The notes under the pieces were generated by a model. That model saw nothing but the letters and a program-made list of their open reading frames with translations, ran no database searches and was not told where the DNA came from. The translations under genes and the position numbers were made by a program. Shown here piece after piece: positions 1 through 5,239 of a DNA stretch of 5,239 nt; the stretch's first letter is position 1, and every line of letters begins with the position of its first letter. Source of the DNA: Candidatus Hydrogenedentota bacterium (GTDB lineage: Bacteria > Hydrogenedentota > Hydrogenedentia > Hydrogenedentales > CAITNO01); assembly GCA_007124105.1 (NCBI GenBank), contig SLFT01000210.1, positions 1-5,239 on the forward strand, in the 5' to 3' direction.

Positions 1-2
1 AA

Positions 3-205
3 GGCGAGGCGCCTGGTCACGTCGTCGAAAAACTCACTTCGACCTTCAACAAATATCCTTTATTGAGATTACCGATTCTACCTTAATGCAATCGGGTACT
101 TTTCAGAAGAACTTTCGCAACGCCGACGGAAGCCCAAGGCGCGCTAAAGTAAAGATTAACGTGGGGAAACTCAGCGATGAAATAGTTCATGTCGTCGAGC
201 TTTAA
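3..205 (+). pseudogene. Possible frameshifted 3' remnant of an upstream gene
   Basis: Two overlapping plus-strand frames are open from the window edge. The frame starting at base 3 reads GEAPGHVVEKLTSTFNKYP with codons typical of this genome, then turns poor and stops at 84-86. The frame starting at base 2 reads arginine-rich, shadow-like residues first. From about base 58 it becomes more protein-like (FIEITDSTLMQSGTF, then KVKINVGKLSDEIVHVVEL) and stops at 203-205. One explanation is a single gene whose frame shifts near bases 50-65, by decay or sequencing error. Another is that only the first frame is the real gene end. I recognise no family. The evidence is only codon texture and residue plausibility, so confidence is low. 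Confidence 0.2.
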
Positions 206-240
206 ATATGCGCGGTGGCAAATGCGACACAGAAGCGGAT

Positions 241-280
241 TATCACCCACCAGGCAGGCGTGGTCGCCTGTATCACCCAC
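241..280. repeat. Hairpin flanked by 10-base direct repeats
   Basis: TATCACCCAC occurs identically at 241-250 and 271-280, exactly 30 bases apart. Between the copies lies a perfect 6-bp inverted repeat, CAGGCG (255-260) and CGCCTG (265-270), with a TGGT loop. No T-run follows on either strand, so it does not look like an intrinsic terminator. It could be an operator, a small structured RNA element, or one unit of a dispersed palindromic repeat. Nothing in this window repeats it elsewhere. Confidence 0.5.
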
Positions 281-477
281 GGATTTCTCGCCACAATGAT
301 TTGTATTCTTCGTTGGCAACTGTCTACCTGCGTTATTGTTTTTTTATGTGGCCCAACGGGCCGCTTCAGGGCGCAAGCATACCCCATGCATCCAGCCGCT
401 CACTTCCAAAGCATAGTAGGCAGTTATACACACCGGGTTGACCCAGCTATTTCGGCGGATTAAGAAAGATTGAAGCA

Positions 478-741
478 ATGAGCCTTACAAAAGAAGAACA
501 GGCGCTGCTCGCTTCTGTGGAAGCAGGAGAATGGCGTCAGACGCCGAATATCCGCAACGATATGGAAAAATACCAGGCATCAGCGAAGGCATCGCAGCGA
601 AAGGACAAACGGGTCAATATCCGCATGACGGAAAGGGACCTGACGCAATTCAAACGCAAGGCCGCCGAAGAGGGCCTGCCCTATCAGACCCTGATTGCAA
701 GCGTGTTACACAAATATATCAACGGTATGTTGTCGGGATAA
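478..741 (+). CDS. CopG-type ribbon-helix-helix antitoxin
   Basis: This 87-residue protein matches the CopG-antitoxin group (PF12441/COG5304 type) of type II toxin-antitoxin systems. Its N-terminal 35-40 residues are charged and helical (MSLTKEEQALLASVEAGEW), the part that in this class is likely to contact a toxin. A ribbon-helix-helix follows: beta strand KRVNIRM (about 44-50), helix TERDLTQFKRKAAEEG (51-66), then the signature LPYQTLIASVLHKYINGML (67-85). Such proteins act as dimers that bind their own promoter and neutralise a partner RNase. The length is normal and the gene looks intact. ATG 478 is preceded by only a weak purine-rich site (GAAAGA, 464-469). No BrnT- or RelE-like partner is seen within the 470 bases upstream or 188 bases downstream, so the gene appears solitary. 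Family assignment is confident from the motif; function as an active antitoxin is inference. Confidence 0.85.
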   Translation: MSLTKEEQALLASVEAGEWRQTPNIRNDMEKYQASAKASQRKDKRVNIRMTERDLTQFKRKAAEEGLPYQTLIASVLHKYINGMLSG

Positions 742-831
742 CACAAACATTGGATTTCGAGGATAACAAAACAAGCCTTATCGTGTGATTTGGCGTCTCG
801 TGTCTCCGAAATTAATCGCCGCCGCATCGTC

Positions 832-861
832 TTGCCGGTTTGTATTTCTGCCCCTTATGGT
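832..861 (+). promoter_or_regulatory. Weak candidate sigma70-type promoter
   Basis: TTGCCG (832-837) and TATGGT (856-861) are separated by 18 bases, about 70 bases before the first operon ATG. Both boxes are only partial matches to the consensus TTGACA/TATAAT, so this is a position to test and not a firm call. Confidence 0.2.
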
Positions 862-912
862 GGTAGATTAGTGGGCGCGATTTTCTTTGCGCATTTCATG
901 AACCACGGGAAT

Positions 913-919
913 AAAGGAG
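913..919 (+). promoter_or_regulatory. Shine-Dalgarno site for the cupin gene
   Basis: AAAGGAG lies 10 bases before ATG 930. It fixes that start for the first operon gene. Confidence 0.75.
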
Positions 920-929
920 CAAACACCTT

Positions 930-2153
930 ATGAACGTAAAAGCGATTGCCGAACAAGCGATGGAACAGGGCAAAGGCATCCTGCGGTTGACGCCGACATG
1001 GGTGCCTCGCGTTTTTTGTGTTCCGGGACGACGCATCAAGTTGCATCCGGACGATTACTACGCCCTTGGCGGCGAGCGCGGCGGCATTGACGAGCGCTGG
1101 TTCTCCTCGACCACGCCCGCCGACAACGGACCATTGACGAGCAAGAACGAGGGGTTGAGCCATATCGCCTTTGAAGACGGCGGCAAGGTCGAGCAAATTC
1201 TGTTGCGCGACGCCATAGACGAACTGAAAGACCAGATTATCGGCAAGTTGTGGGCGAAATATGAACGGTGGCCCATGTACTCGAAGTTTTTCGACAACCA
1301 GGGCGCGCTGCCCTTCCATATCCACCATGACGACGACCACGCGGCGCGGGTAAACGCGCTTGGCAAGCCTGAAGCCTATTATTTCCCGCCCCAGTTTAAC
1401 AATCACGGCGGCGACTTTCCCTATACCTTTTTCGGCATCCAGCCGGGCGTCACCAAGGAAGAAGTGCTGGAGGCGTTGCGCGCTTTTACCAAGGGCGACA
1501 ACCGAATCACCGATCTGTCGGCGGCATACCATCTTACGCCTGGCACGGGCTGGAACGTGCCGCCCGGCACATTGCACGCGCCCGGCAGCCTGTGTACCTA
1601 CGAGCCGCAAAAGGCGTCCGATGTGTTCGCCATGTACGAGTCGGTGGTGCATAACCAGGTGCTTGATGAGGAACTGCTGTGGAAGGATTCGCCGAAGGCG
1701 GAGGTTGGCAACCACGAATACCTGCTGGACGTTATTGACTGGGAAGGCAACACCGATCCCATGTTCCGCGAGAAACATTTCATGGCGCCCATCTACGTGA
1801 ACGATGTGGAAGCCATGCGCGCCGAGGGCTACGAAGAAAAATGGATTTGTTATCTATCCCGCGATTTCAGCGCCAAGGAACTGACCGTGCTGCCCGGCGC
1901 CACGGCAACCATCAAAGACGGCGGCGCCTATGGCCTGTATGTCATCCAGGGGCACGGCAGCATGGGCGCGTGGGATATAGAATCGCCGGCCCTGATCCGT
2001 TACGGCCAGCTTACGTATGACGAATACTTCGTTTCCGAATCCGCCGCGAAGGCGGGCGTCGCCATTACGAACCCGAGCAAGTCGGATCCTATAGTCATGC
2101 TGAAACATTTTGGTCCCGATGCGCATGACAACATGCCATTGCCCATCGCGTAA
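930..2153 (+). CDS. Class I mannose-6-phosphate isomerase-like bicupin
   Basis: This 407-residue cytosolic protein is related to the class I phosphomannose isomerase (ManA) cupin family, which interconverts aldose and ketose phosphates with a bound metal. The N-terminal cupin shows the family pattern LPFHIHHDDDHA (127-138), GKPEAYYF (145-152) and VPPGTLHAPG (210-219). By analogy with ManA (LSVQVHPDDEYA, GKTECWYI, VPSGTVHAIG) the metal ligands would be H130, H132, E148 and H216. H130 stands where ManA usually has Gln. A second cupin-like half lies at about 310-400 (LTVLPGATATIKDGG, then YVIQGHGSMGAW); it lacks an obvious metal triad and is probably structural. Residues 20-125 are an extended N-terminal part that I cannot match to a known domain. 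The protein is longer than the short bacterial ManA of about 315 residues. It is the first of three co-directional genes with a TIM-barrel isomerase and a Gfo/Idh/MocA dehydrogenase, so a sugar-catabolic isomerase is likely. Mannose-6-phosphate as substrate is not supported: the sequence is divergent and no kinase is nearby. It could also be a lyxose-isomerase-like or non-catalytic cupin. Confidence 0.8.
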   Translation: MNVKAIAEQAMEQGKGILRLTPTWVPRVFCVPGRRIKLHPDDYYALGGERGGIDERWFSSTTPADNGPLTSKNEGLSHIAFEDGGKVEQILLRDAIDELKDQIIGKLWAKYERWPMYSKFFDNQGALPFHIHHDDDHAARVNALGKPEAYYFPPQFNNHGGDFPYTFFGIQPGVTKEEVLEALRAFTKGDNRITDLSAAYHLTPGTGWNVPPGTLHAPGSLCTYEPQKASDVFAMYESVVHNQVLDEELLWKDSPKAEVGNHEYLLDVIDWEGNTDPMFREKHFMAPIYVNDVEAMRAEGYEEKWICYLSRDFSAKELTVLPGATATIKDGGAYGLYVIQGHGSMGAWDIESPALIRYGQLTYDEYFVSESAAKAGVAITNPSKSDPIVMLKHFGPDAHDNMPLPIA

Positions 2154-2157
2154 AAAC

Positions 2158-2166
2158 AAGGAGGAG
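2158..2166 (+). promoter_or_regulatory. Strong Shine-Dalgarno site for the TIM-barrel gene
   Basis: AAGGAGGAG sits 7 bases before ATG 2174 in the 20-base gap after the cupin gene. It is the closest match to the anti-Shine-Dalgarno in the window, which suggests efficient translation of the second gene. Confidence 0.8.
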
Positions 2167-2173
2167 CAACAAC

Positions 2174-3226
2174 ATGTCAGAGACAGCGAATAACTTTCCG
2201 AAATTGCACAACGCCGCCTGGCCGGGCATGGTCGGCAAGGGCGACGACAGCGAACCGCCCATCAGTCTGGAGAAGATGTTGGACATGACGGCGGCCGCCG
2301 AGGTGGACGGCGTGAAGTTCGACGGCGTTGACCTGTTCCTGGCCGAACCGCACATCAGTATTGATATTGATGAGCGCGGCCTGTCGGCGCTGGCGGACGG
2401 CATCAAGGGTCGCGGCCTGCAAGTCGGGTCTCTCGTGGCGCCGGTCTGGGAACCCACGGGCGGCGGTTCCGCCACCGATGAAGGCGAAGGCCGCAAGCGT
2501 TTCCTCGAGCAAGTGCGCAAGGCGTGCAGCATCGGCATGGAACTGAAAAACCTGGGGGTTCGTCTCTACGGCTCGATACGGGTTGATTCCGCTGTTGACC
2601 CGGGGACATGGTCGGCGGACCCCGAGAAAAACCAGGAGCGCATTGCCGAAACGTTTCGGCAAGCCTGTGATATTGCCGCGGAATACGGCGAACAGCTTGT
2701 CGCCGAAGGCGAAGTGTGCTGGGGCGGCATGCACAGTTGGCGGCGCATGGCGCAATTGTTGAAGATGGTAAATCAACCCAAGGTGTTCGGCTTCCAGGCG
2801 GACATGGCGCATACGTTGCTGTACCTGCTGGGAACAAACGCGCCCGAGGATGCGCTGCTTCCCCAGGACTTCGACTGGAGCGACACAGCGACGTTTGACG
2901 CCGCCTATAAGCAGATGACCGACGCGTTGCGCCCCTGGACGCTTGACTTTCATGTCGCGCAAAACGACGCCACAGTGAAGGGTTCGGGCAGCCATGACAA
3001 AACCGGACGCCACTGCCTGCCGAAAGACCCGAATGGAAAACTGGACATTACGAAATACGCCGGCTACTGGCTTCGCGAAGAAGACGGCGTTGCCAGAAAG
3101 AAAATACGTCACCTGTGTTGGGACGGCTGCATGTTCCCCAACGAAACGCTGTTGAATCCACAGACGTGGAACGACATCCTCGCCGCCATGATTGCCATTC
3201 GCGACGCGCACGGCTGGCGGGAATAA
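2174..3226 (+). CDS. Sugar isomerase/epimerase TIM barrel (xylose-isomerase-like)
   Basis: This 350-residue cytosolic protein belongs to the xylose-isomerase-like/AP-endonuclease-2 TIM-barrel superfamily (COG1082 type), which includes ketose 3-epimerases, IolE and related metal-dependent sugar enzymes. Candidate metal and catalytic residues appear in the usual order along the barrel: E178 in LVAEGE (175-180), D210 and H213 in FQADMAH (207-213, the DxxH pattern of tagatose-3-epimerase-like enzymes), H260 in LDFHVAQND (257-265), and D317 in HLCWDGCMFPNE (313-324). The last motif, followed by TWNDILAAMIAIRDAHGW, is from memory typical of a subgroup common in planctomycete-like genomes. Helices rich in charged residues alternate with hydrophobic strands as expected. 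The start is fixed by a strong Shine-Dalgarno. It sits between the cupin and the dehydrogenase, so it probably acts on the ketone or aldehyde that one of them makes. Isomerase, epimerase, dehydratase and glycoside-cleaving (elimination) roles all occur in this fold; the sequence alone does not decide. Confidence 0.85.
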   Translation: MSETANNFPKLHNAAWPGMVGKGDDSEPPISLEKMLDMTAAAEVDGVKFDGVDLFLAEPHISIDIDERGLSALADGIKGRGLQVGSLVAPVWEPTGGGSATDEGEGRKRFLEQVRKACSIGMELKNLGVRLYGSIRVDSAVDPGTWSADPEKNQERIAETFRQACDIAAEYGEQLVAEGEVCWGGMHSWRRMAQLLKMVNQPKVFGFQADMAHTLLYLLGTNAPEDALLPQDFDWSDTATFDAAYKQMTDALRPWTLDFHVAQNDATVKGSGSHDKTGRHCLPKDPNGKLDITKYAGYWLREEDGVARKKIRHLCWDGCMFPNETLLNPQTWNDILAAMIAIRDAHGWRE

Positions 3227-3234
3227 GAAAGGAA
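3227..3234 (+). promoter_or_regulatory. Shine-Dalgarno site for the dehydrogenase gene
   Basis: GAAAGGAA begins directly after the TIM-barrel stop codon and lies 7 bases before ATG 3242. The tight 15-base junction supports co-transcription and fixes this start. Confidence 0.75.
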
Positions 3235-3241
3235 CGCTATA

Positions 3242-4381
3242 ATGACAGACCTAAGAATTGGATTGATCGGCTATGGCTTCATGGGCCGCGCCCACAGCAA
3301 CGCCTATAAACATGTATCCAGTTTCTTCCCTGAGCTGCAATATAAACCTGTCTTGCAGGCTGTTTGCGGCAGGAACAAAGAAAACGCTTCCGCTTTTGCC
3401 GACCAATGGGGGTACGCATCGGTGGAGACGGATTATAACGCGCTGCTGGACCGTGACGATATTGACGCTGTGGATATTTGTGTGCCCAATGACCGGCACC
3501 GCGAGATAGCGCTGGCCGCCGCAGCCAAGGGCAAGATGATCCTCTGCGAGAAGCCGTTGGCCATGAACACCGCCGAATCCGAAGAAATGGCCGACGCCGT
3601 GGAGAAAGCGGGCGTAGCGAACACCGTCTGGTACAACTACCGGCGGGTGCCCGCGGTATCGCTGGCCAAGGCCATTATAGACTCAGGCAAACTCGGAAAA
3701 ATTTACCATTACCGATCGAACTTCCTGCAGGACTGGTGCATTTCGGAAGACGTGCCCCAGGGCGGCGCGTCAACGTGGCGGCTGGAAGCGGCGTCTGCCG
3801 GCTCCGGCGTGACCGGCGACCTGCTCGCGCATTGTATTGACACCGCGCTGTGGTTGAACGGCGGCGTGGCCAATGTCACCGCGATGACAGAAACCTTTGT
3901 AAAAGAGCGCATGCATGTTGAAACAGGCAAGAAAGAAGCCGTCGGTATTGACGACGCTTGCGCGTTCCTGTGCCATTTCAAAAACGGGTCATTGGGCCTG
4001 TTCGAGTCCACGCGCTACGCCTGCGGCTACAAGGCGTTATATACGCTTGAGATCAACGGCGCAAACGCGTCCATCCGCTGGGACCTGCATGATCTGCATC
4101 GCCTGGAATACTTCGATCACGACGATGACGGCCCGGTGCGTGGTTGGCACTCGATTCACGTGAGCGATCATGGCGGCGATCACCCCTACATGGAACGATG
4201 GTGGGTGCCGGGATTGCAGATTGGCTATGAGCATTCCTTTATCCATCAGTGCGCGGACTTCCTGGCCGCCCTCGAGAAGAATGAAGCGTGCGCGCCCACA
4301 TTCCGTGACGCTGTTGAAACGCAGAAGGTTTGCGACGCCGTGTTAAAGAGCGCGAGCGAGAAAAGCTGGATTGAGATTTGA
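3242..4381 (+). CDS. Gfo/Idh/MocA family NAD(P)-dependent oxidoreductase
   Basis: This 379-residue cytosolic dehydrogenase has the full Gfo/Idh/MocA layout. An N-terminal Rossmann fold opens with IGLIGYGFMGRAH (6-18), where G10, G12 and G15 form the dinucleotide-binding turn. DAVDICVPNDRHREIA (75-90) and the conserved EKPLAMN (103-109) follow, with K104 the family's usual catalytic lysine. The C-terminal alpha/beta domain shows VWYNYRRVPAV (129-139) and GVTGDLLAHCID (189-200), in which D193 and H197 occupy the typical active-site positions. The length is normal. The family oxidises or reduces a sugar or polyol hydroxyl; members act on glucose-fructose, myo-inositol, glycosides at C3 and others. 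It is the last gene of the operon, 15 bases after the TIM barrel, a common pairing in sugar catabolism. The substrate and the choice of NAD or NADP cannot be read from the sequence. Confidence 0.93.
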   Translation: MTDLRIGLIGYGFMGRAHSNAYKHVSSFFPELQYKPVLQAVCGRNKENASAFADQWGYASVETDYNALLDRDDIDAVDICVPNDRHREIALAAAAKGKMILCEKPLAMNTAESEEMADAVEKAGVANTVWYNYRRVPAVSLAKAIIDSGKLGKIYHYRSNFLQDWCISEDVPQGGASTWRLEAASAGSGVTGDLLAHCIDTALWLNGGVANVTAMTETFVKERMHVETGKKEAVGIDDACAFLCHFKNGSLGLFESTRYACGYKALYTLEINGANASIRWDLHDLHRLEYFDHDDDGPVRGWHSIHVSDHGGDHPYMERWWVPGLQIGYEHSFIHQCADFLAALEKNEACAPTFRDAVETQKVCDAVLKSASEKSWIEI

Positions 4382-4545
4382 CCGTTGCCATAGCGCGGCC
4401 AACACCACTTCGCTGCGCTGAAACCTTGGTTTATCGGCGGCTGTCTAAAGTTGTTGGACGCTGTCAGGCAATGCCGCGCCCATAGTTGCGTTGATTACAT
4501 TGAAGCGGTAAGGTCCGTGCGCGGCTGACGTTAACTTTCGCTGCC

Positions 4546-4563
4546 CAGACGCAGACGCAGACG
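4546..4563. repeat. Three tandem copies of CAGACG
   Basis: CAGACG is repeated three times without a gap and followed by CAAG. It is non-coding, about 90 bases before the next start. It is a likely slippage-prone microsatellite and may be of no function. Confidence 0.7.
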
Positions 4564-4595
4564 CAAGTAACGATTAACCGCGCCAGATAGATACA

Positions 4596-4624
4596 TTGTT
4601 TCTTGCTTTTTCGTTTTGTATGAA
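4596..4624 (+). promoter_or_regulatory. Candidate promoter of the HEAT-repeat gene
   Basis: TTGTTT (4596-4601) and TATGAA (4619-4624) are 17 bases apart in an AT-rich patch of an otherwise GC-rich region, about 25 bases before the preferred start. Box matches are 3/6 and 4/6. The spacing and local AT-richness are the main support. Confidence 0.3.
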
Positions 4625-4635
4625 CCCCCAGAGAT

Positions 4636-4640
4636 AGGAA
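4636..4640 (+). promoter_or_regulatory. Shine-Dalgarno site deciding the HEAT-gene start
   Basis: AGGAA touches the first ATG (4641) and is therefore too close to serve it. It lies 9 to 10 bases before the in-frame ATG at 4650, which favours 4650 as the true start. Confidence 0.5.
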
Positions 4641-4649
4641 ATGCCTGAT

Positions 4650-5239
4650 ATGTTTCGCTTATTTGTTGCTATATTGGCAGGAGCGTTGTTGTTTGCCGGC
4701 GCCGTTGGCGCGGAAGACGTTATCCTCGACCCAGATATTGATGGCGCAATCGCCGCCGTACACGGCGATCCCGCCGCGCGTGAGGCGCTCGAGGCAGAAT
4801 GCATCGCCGTGCTTTCCGCCGACACGCCCTATACCGAGTTGTATCCCGCCATACGAATACTGACCGCCATTGCGAGCGAAAAAAGCGTCGCGCCCCTGGC
4901 GGCGCTGCTTGATGATGCGAACGTATCGCATCATGCGCGGTATGTTTTGGAGACCGTGCCATACGAAGCGGCCGGACAGGCCCTGCGCGACGCGCTTGCG
5001 ACAACAACGGGCGCGCAACGACTTGGCGTGATCGCCTCGGTCGCTTACCGACGCGACGGCGCGGCCGTGCCGGCCCTTGCCGCGCTGCTTGATGACGCGG
5101 ATATGGAAACGGCCGTAAGCGCCGCCTACACACTGGGACATATCGCATCGCCGGAAGCCCTACAGGCGTTGCGCAAGTTGAAAGACCAGGAGAACCCGGA
5201 ACTGCGTCTCGCCGGCGCAAAGGGAACGCTCGCGGCGGC
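4650..5239 (+). CDS. Exported HEAT-repeat protein, 3' end outside window
   Basis: The reading frame is open from ATG 4650 to the window end, giving 196 whole codons. An in-frame ATG at 4641 adds three residues but has no proper ribosome site. The product begins with a Sec-type signal peptide: MFR, a hydrophobic core LFVAILAGALLFAGAV, then cleavage probably after AVGA before ED (about residue 21). The rest is helical and Ala/Leu-rich, with HEAT-like units: PAIRILTAIASEKSVAPLAA (66-85) and the matching pair LAALLDDANV (83-92) and LAALLDDADM (143-152). These are 60 residues apart, as expected for two 30-residue units. SAAYTLGHIASPEALQALRK (157-176) is a further HEAT unit. HEAT solenoids mediate protein contacts; this one would act outside the cytoplasmic membrane. 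From memory, similar N-terminal parts occur in planctomycete-like proteins that continue into a DUF1080 or another carbohydrate-related domain, but that cannot be seen here. The upstream spacer suggests a separate transcript, although the direction is shared with the operon. Confidence 0.82.
   Translation, partial: MFRLFVAILAGALLFAGAVGAEDVILDPDIDGAIAAVHGDPAAREALEAECIAVLSADTPYTELYPAIRILTAIASEKSVAPLAALLDDANVSHHARYVLETVPYEAAGQALRDALATTTGAQRLGVIASVAYRRDGAAVPALAALLDDADMETAVSAAYTLGHIASPEALQALRKLKDQENPELRLAGAKGTLAA

Larger units (their letters stand above)
1..477. other. Gene-poor left flank with no convincing intact gene
   Basis: No reading frame here has a good start, a ribosome binding site and a recognisable protein together. 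Several short frames are open on both strands, but their translations look like non-coding sequence: scattered Cys, Trp and His with no domain pattern. The stretch is more AT-rich and less codon-structured than the operon to its right. It contains a possible gene remnant at the far left, a hairpin between 10-base direct repeats at 241-280, a GGCCC-AAC-GGGCC hairpin at 350-362 and a T-run at 339-346. It could be decayed coding sequence, a mobile-element scar or long regulatory spacer. Confidence 0.5.
742..929. other. Intergenic leader upstream of the sugar operon
   Basis: This 188-base gap between the antitoxin gene and the three-gene operon holds no plausible ORF. It should contain the operon promoter and any operator. 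GGATAACA occurs twice nearby, at 736-743 (overlapping the antitoxin stop) and 761-768, which may be chance. A weak stem GCGC (875-878)/GCGC (889-892) lies just upstream of the first gene. No clear terminator for the antitoxin gene is visible, so read-through into the operon cannot be excluded. Confidence 0.5.
4382..4649. other. Spacer between the operon and the HEAT-repeat gene
   Basis: This 268-base stretch has no plausible ORF. The operon terminator should lie here, but no stem followed by a T-run is evident. A short tandem repeat (4546-4563) and a candidate promoter (4596-4624) suggest that the HEAT-repeat gene has its own transcript. Confidence 0.55.

Noticed and set aside
83..319. Minus-strand ORF of 78 codons with a CxxCH motif (LLCRICHRAY)
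   Set aside because: It needs a TTG start, has no ribosome site that I can see, crosses the direct-repeat hairpin, and matches no zinc-finger or haem-protein pattern beyond the single CxxCH.
350..362. GGCCC-AAC-GGGCC hairpin next to a T-run, considered as an intrinsic terminator
   Set aside because: On the plus strand the T-run comes before the stem, and on the minus strand the stem is followed by A residues, so neither direction fits.
351..437. GCCCAAC followed later by GTTGACC, considered as integron attC core sites
   Set aside because: The second box does not fit the GTTRRRY core and the bases between do not fold into the extended attC stem.
215..463. Plus-strand 82-codon ORF ending 14 bases before the antitoxin, considered as its toxin
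   Set aside because: The translation is rich in Cys, Trp and hydrophobic runs without a BrnT- or RelE-like pattern, and no ribosome site precedes it.
855..1778. Long minus-strand ORF (307 codons) opposite the cupin gene
   Set aside because: It lies antisense to a gene with clear cupin motifs, its product is Arg/Val-rich without a domain, and such long shadows are common opposite GC-rich codons.
2177..3211. Minus-strand ORF of 344 codons covering almost the whole TIM-barrel gene
   Set aside because: The plus strand encodes a recognisable enzyme with metal-site motifs and a strong ribosome site; the antisense product has no recognisable family and arises from codon bias.
4659..5220. Two overlapping minus-strand ORFs at the right end (160 and 166 codons)
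   Set aside because: Both are Arg-rich shadows of the HEAT-repeat gene, which has a signal peptide and repeat periodicity on the plus strand.

Overview
The window (5239 bases, moderately GC-rich) looks like a bacterial chromosome fragment. The gene style suggests the Planctomycetota/Verrucomicrobiota/Lentisphaerota/Hydrogenedentota kind: a Gfo/Idh/MocA dehydrogenase beside a xylose-isomerase-like TIM barrel, a divergent mannose-6-phosphate-isomerase-like cupin, and an exported HEAT-repeat protein. This assignment is inferred from gene content only; no rRNA or other phylogenetic marker is present.

Layout. Bases 1-477 hold no convincing gene. There may be the decayed or frameshifted 3' end of an upstream gene (about 3-205), and there is a compact hairpin flanked by two identical 10-base direct repeats (241-280). 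A small ribbon-helix-helix antitoxin of the CopG type follows at 478-741 with no recognisable toxin beside it. After a 188-base gap that should hold the promoter, three tightly spaced same-strand genes form an evident operon: a bicupin related to class I phosphomannose isomerase (930-2153), a sugar isomerase/epimerase TIM barrel (2174-3226) and a Gfo/Idh/MocA NAD(P)-dependent oxidoreductase (3242-4381). Gaps are 20 and 15 bases, each with a clear Shine-Dalgarno sequence. A 268-base spacer then leads to the 5' part of a secreted HEAT-repeat protein (start best placed at 4650) that runs off the window.

How the genes could work together. The three operon enzymes are the classes expected for taking apart an unusual sugar, polyol or glycoside: redox at a sugar carbon by the dehydrogenase, then metal-dependent isomerisation, epimerisation or elimination by the TIM barrel, with the cupin as a second sugar isomerase or a metal-binding sugar enzyme. 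No kinase, transporter or regulator is visible, so the substrate cannot be named. The exported HEAT protein resembles, from memory, proteins that in these phyla often carry a DUF1080 (3-keto-disaccharide hydrolase) domain. If so, the locus may deal with 3-keto-sugars, but that part lies outside the window.

The most interesting points are the operon as a possible undescribed sugar pathway, the His substitution at the usual Gln metal position of the PMI-like cupin, the solitary antitoxin, and the direct-repeat/hairpin element.
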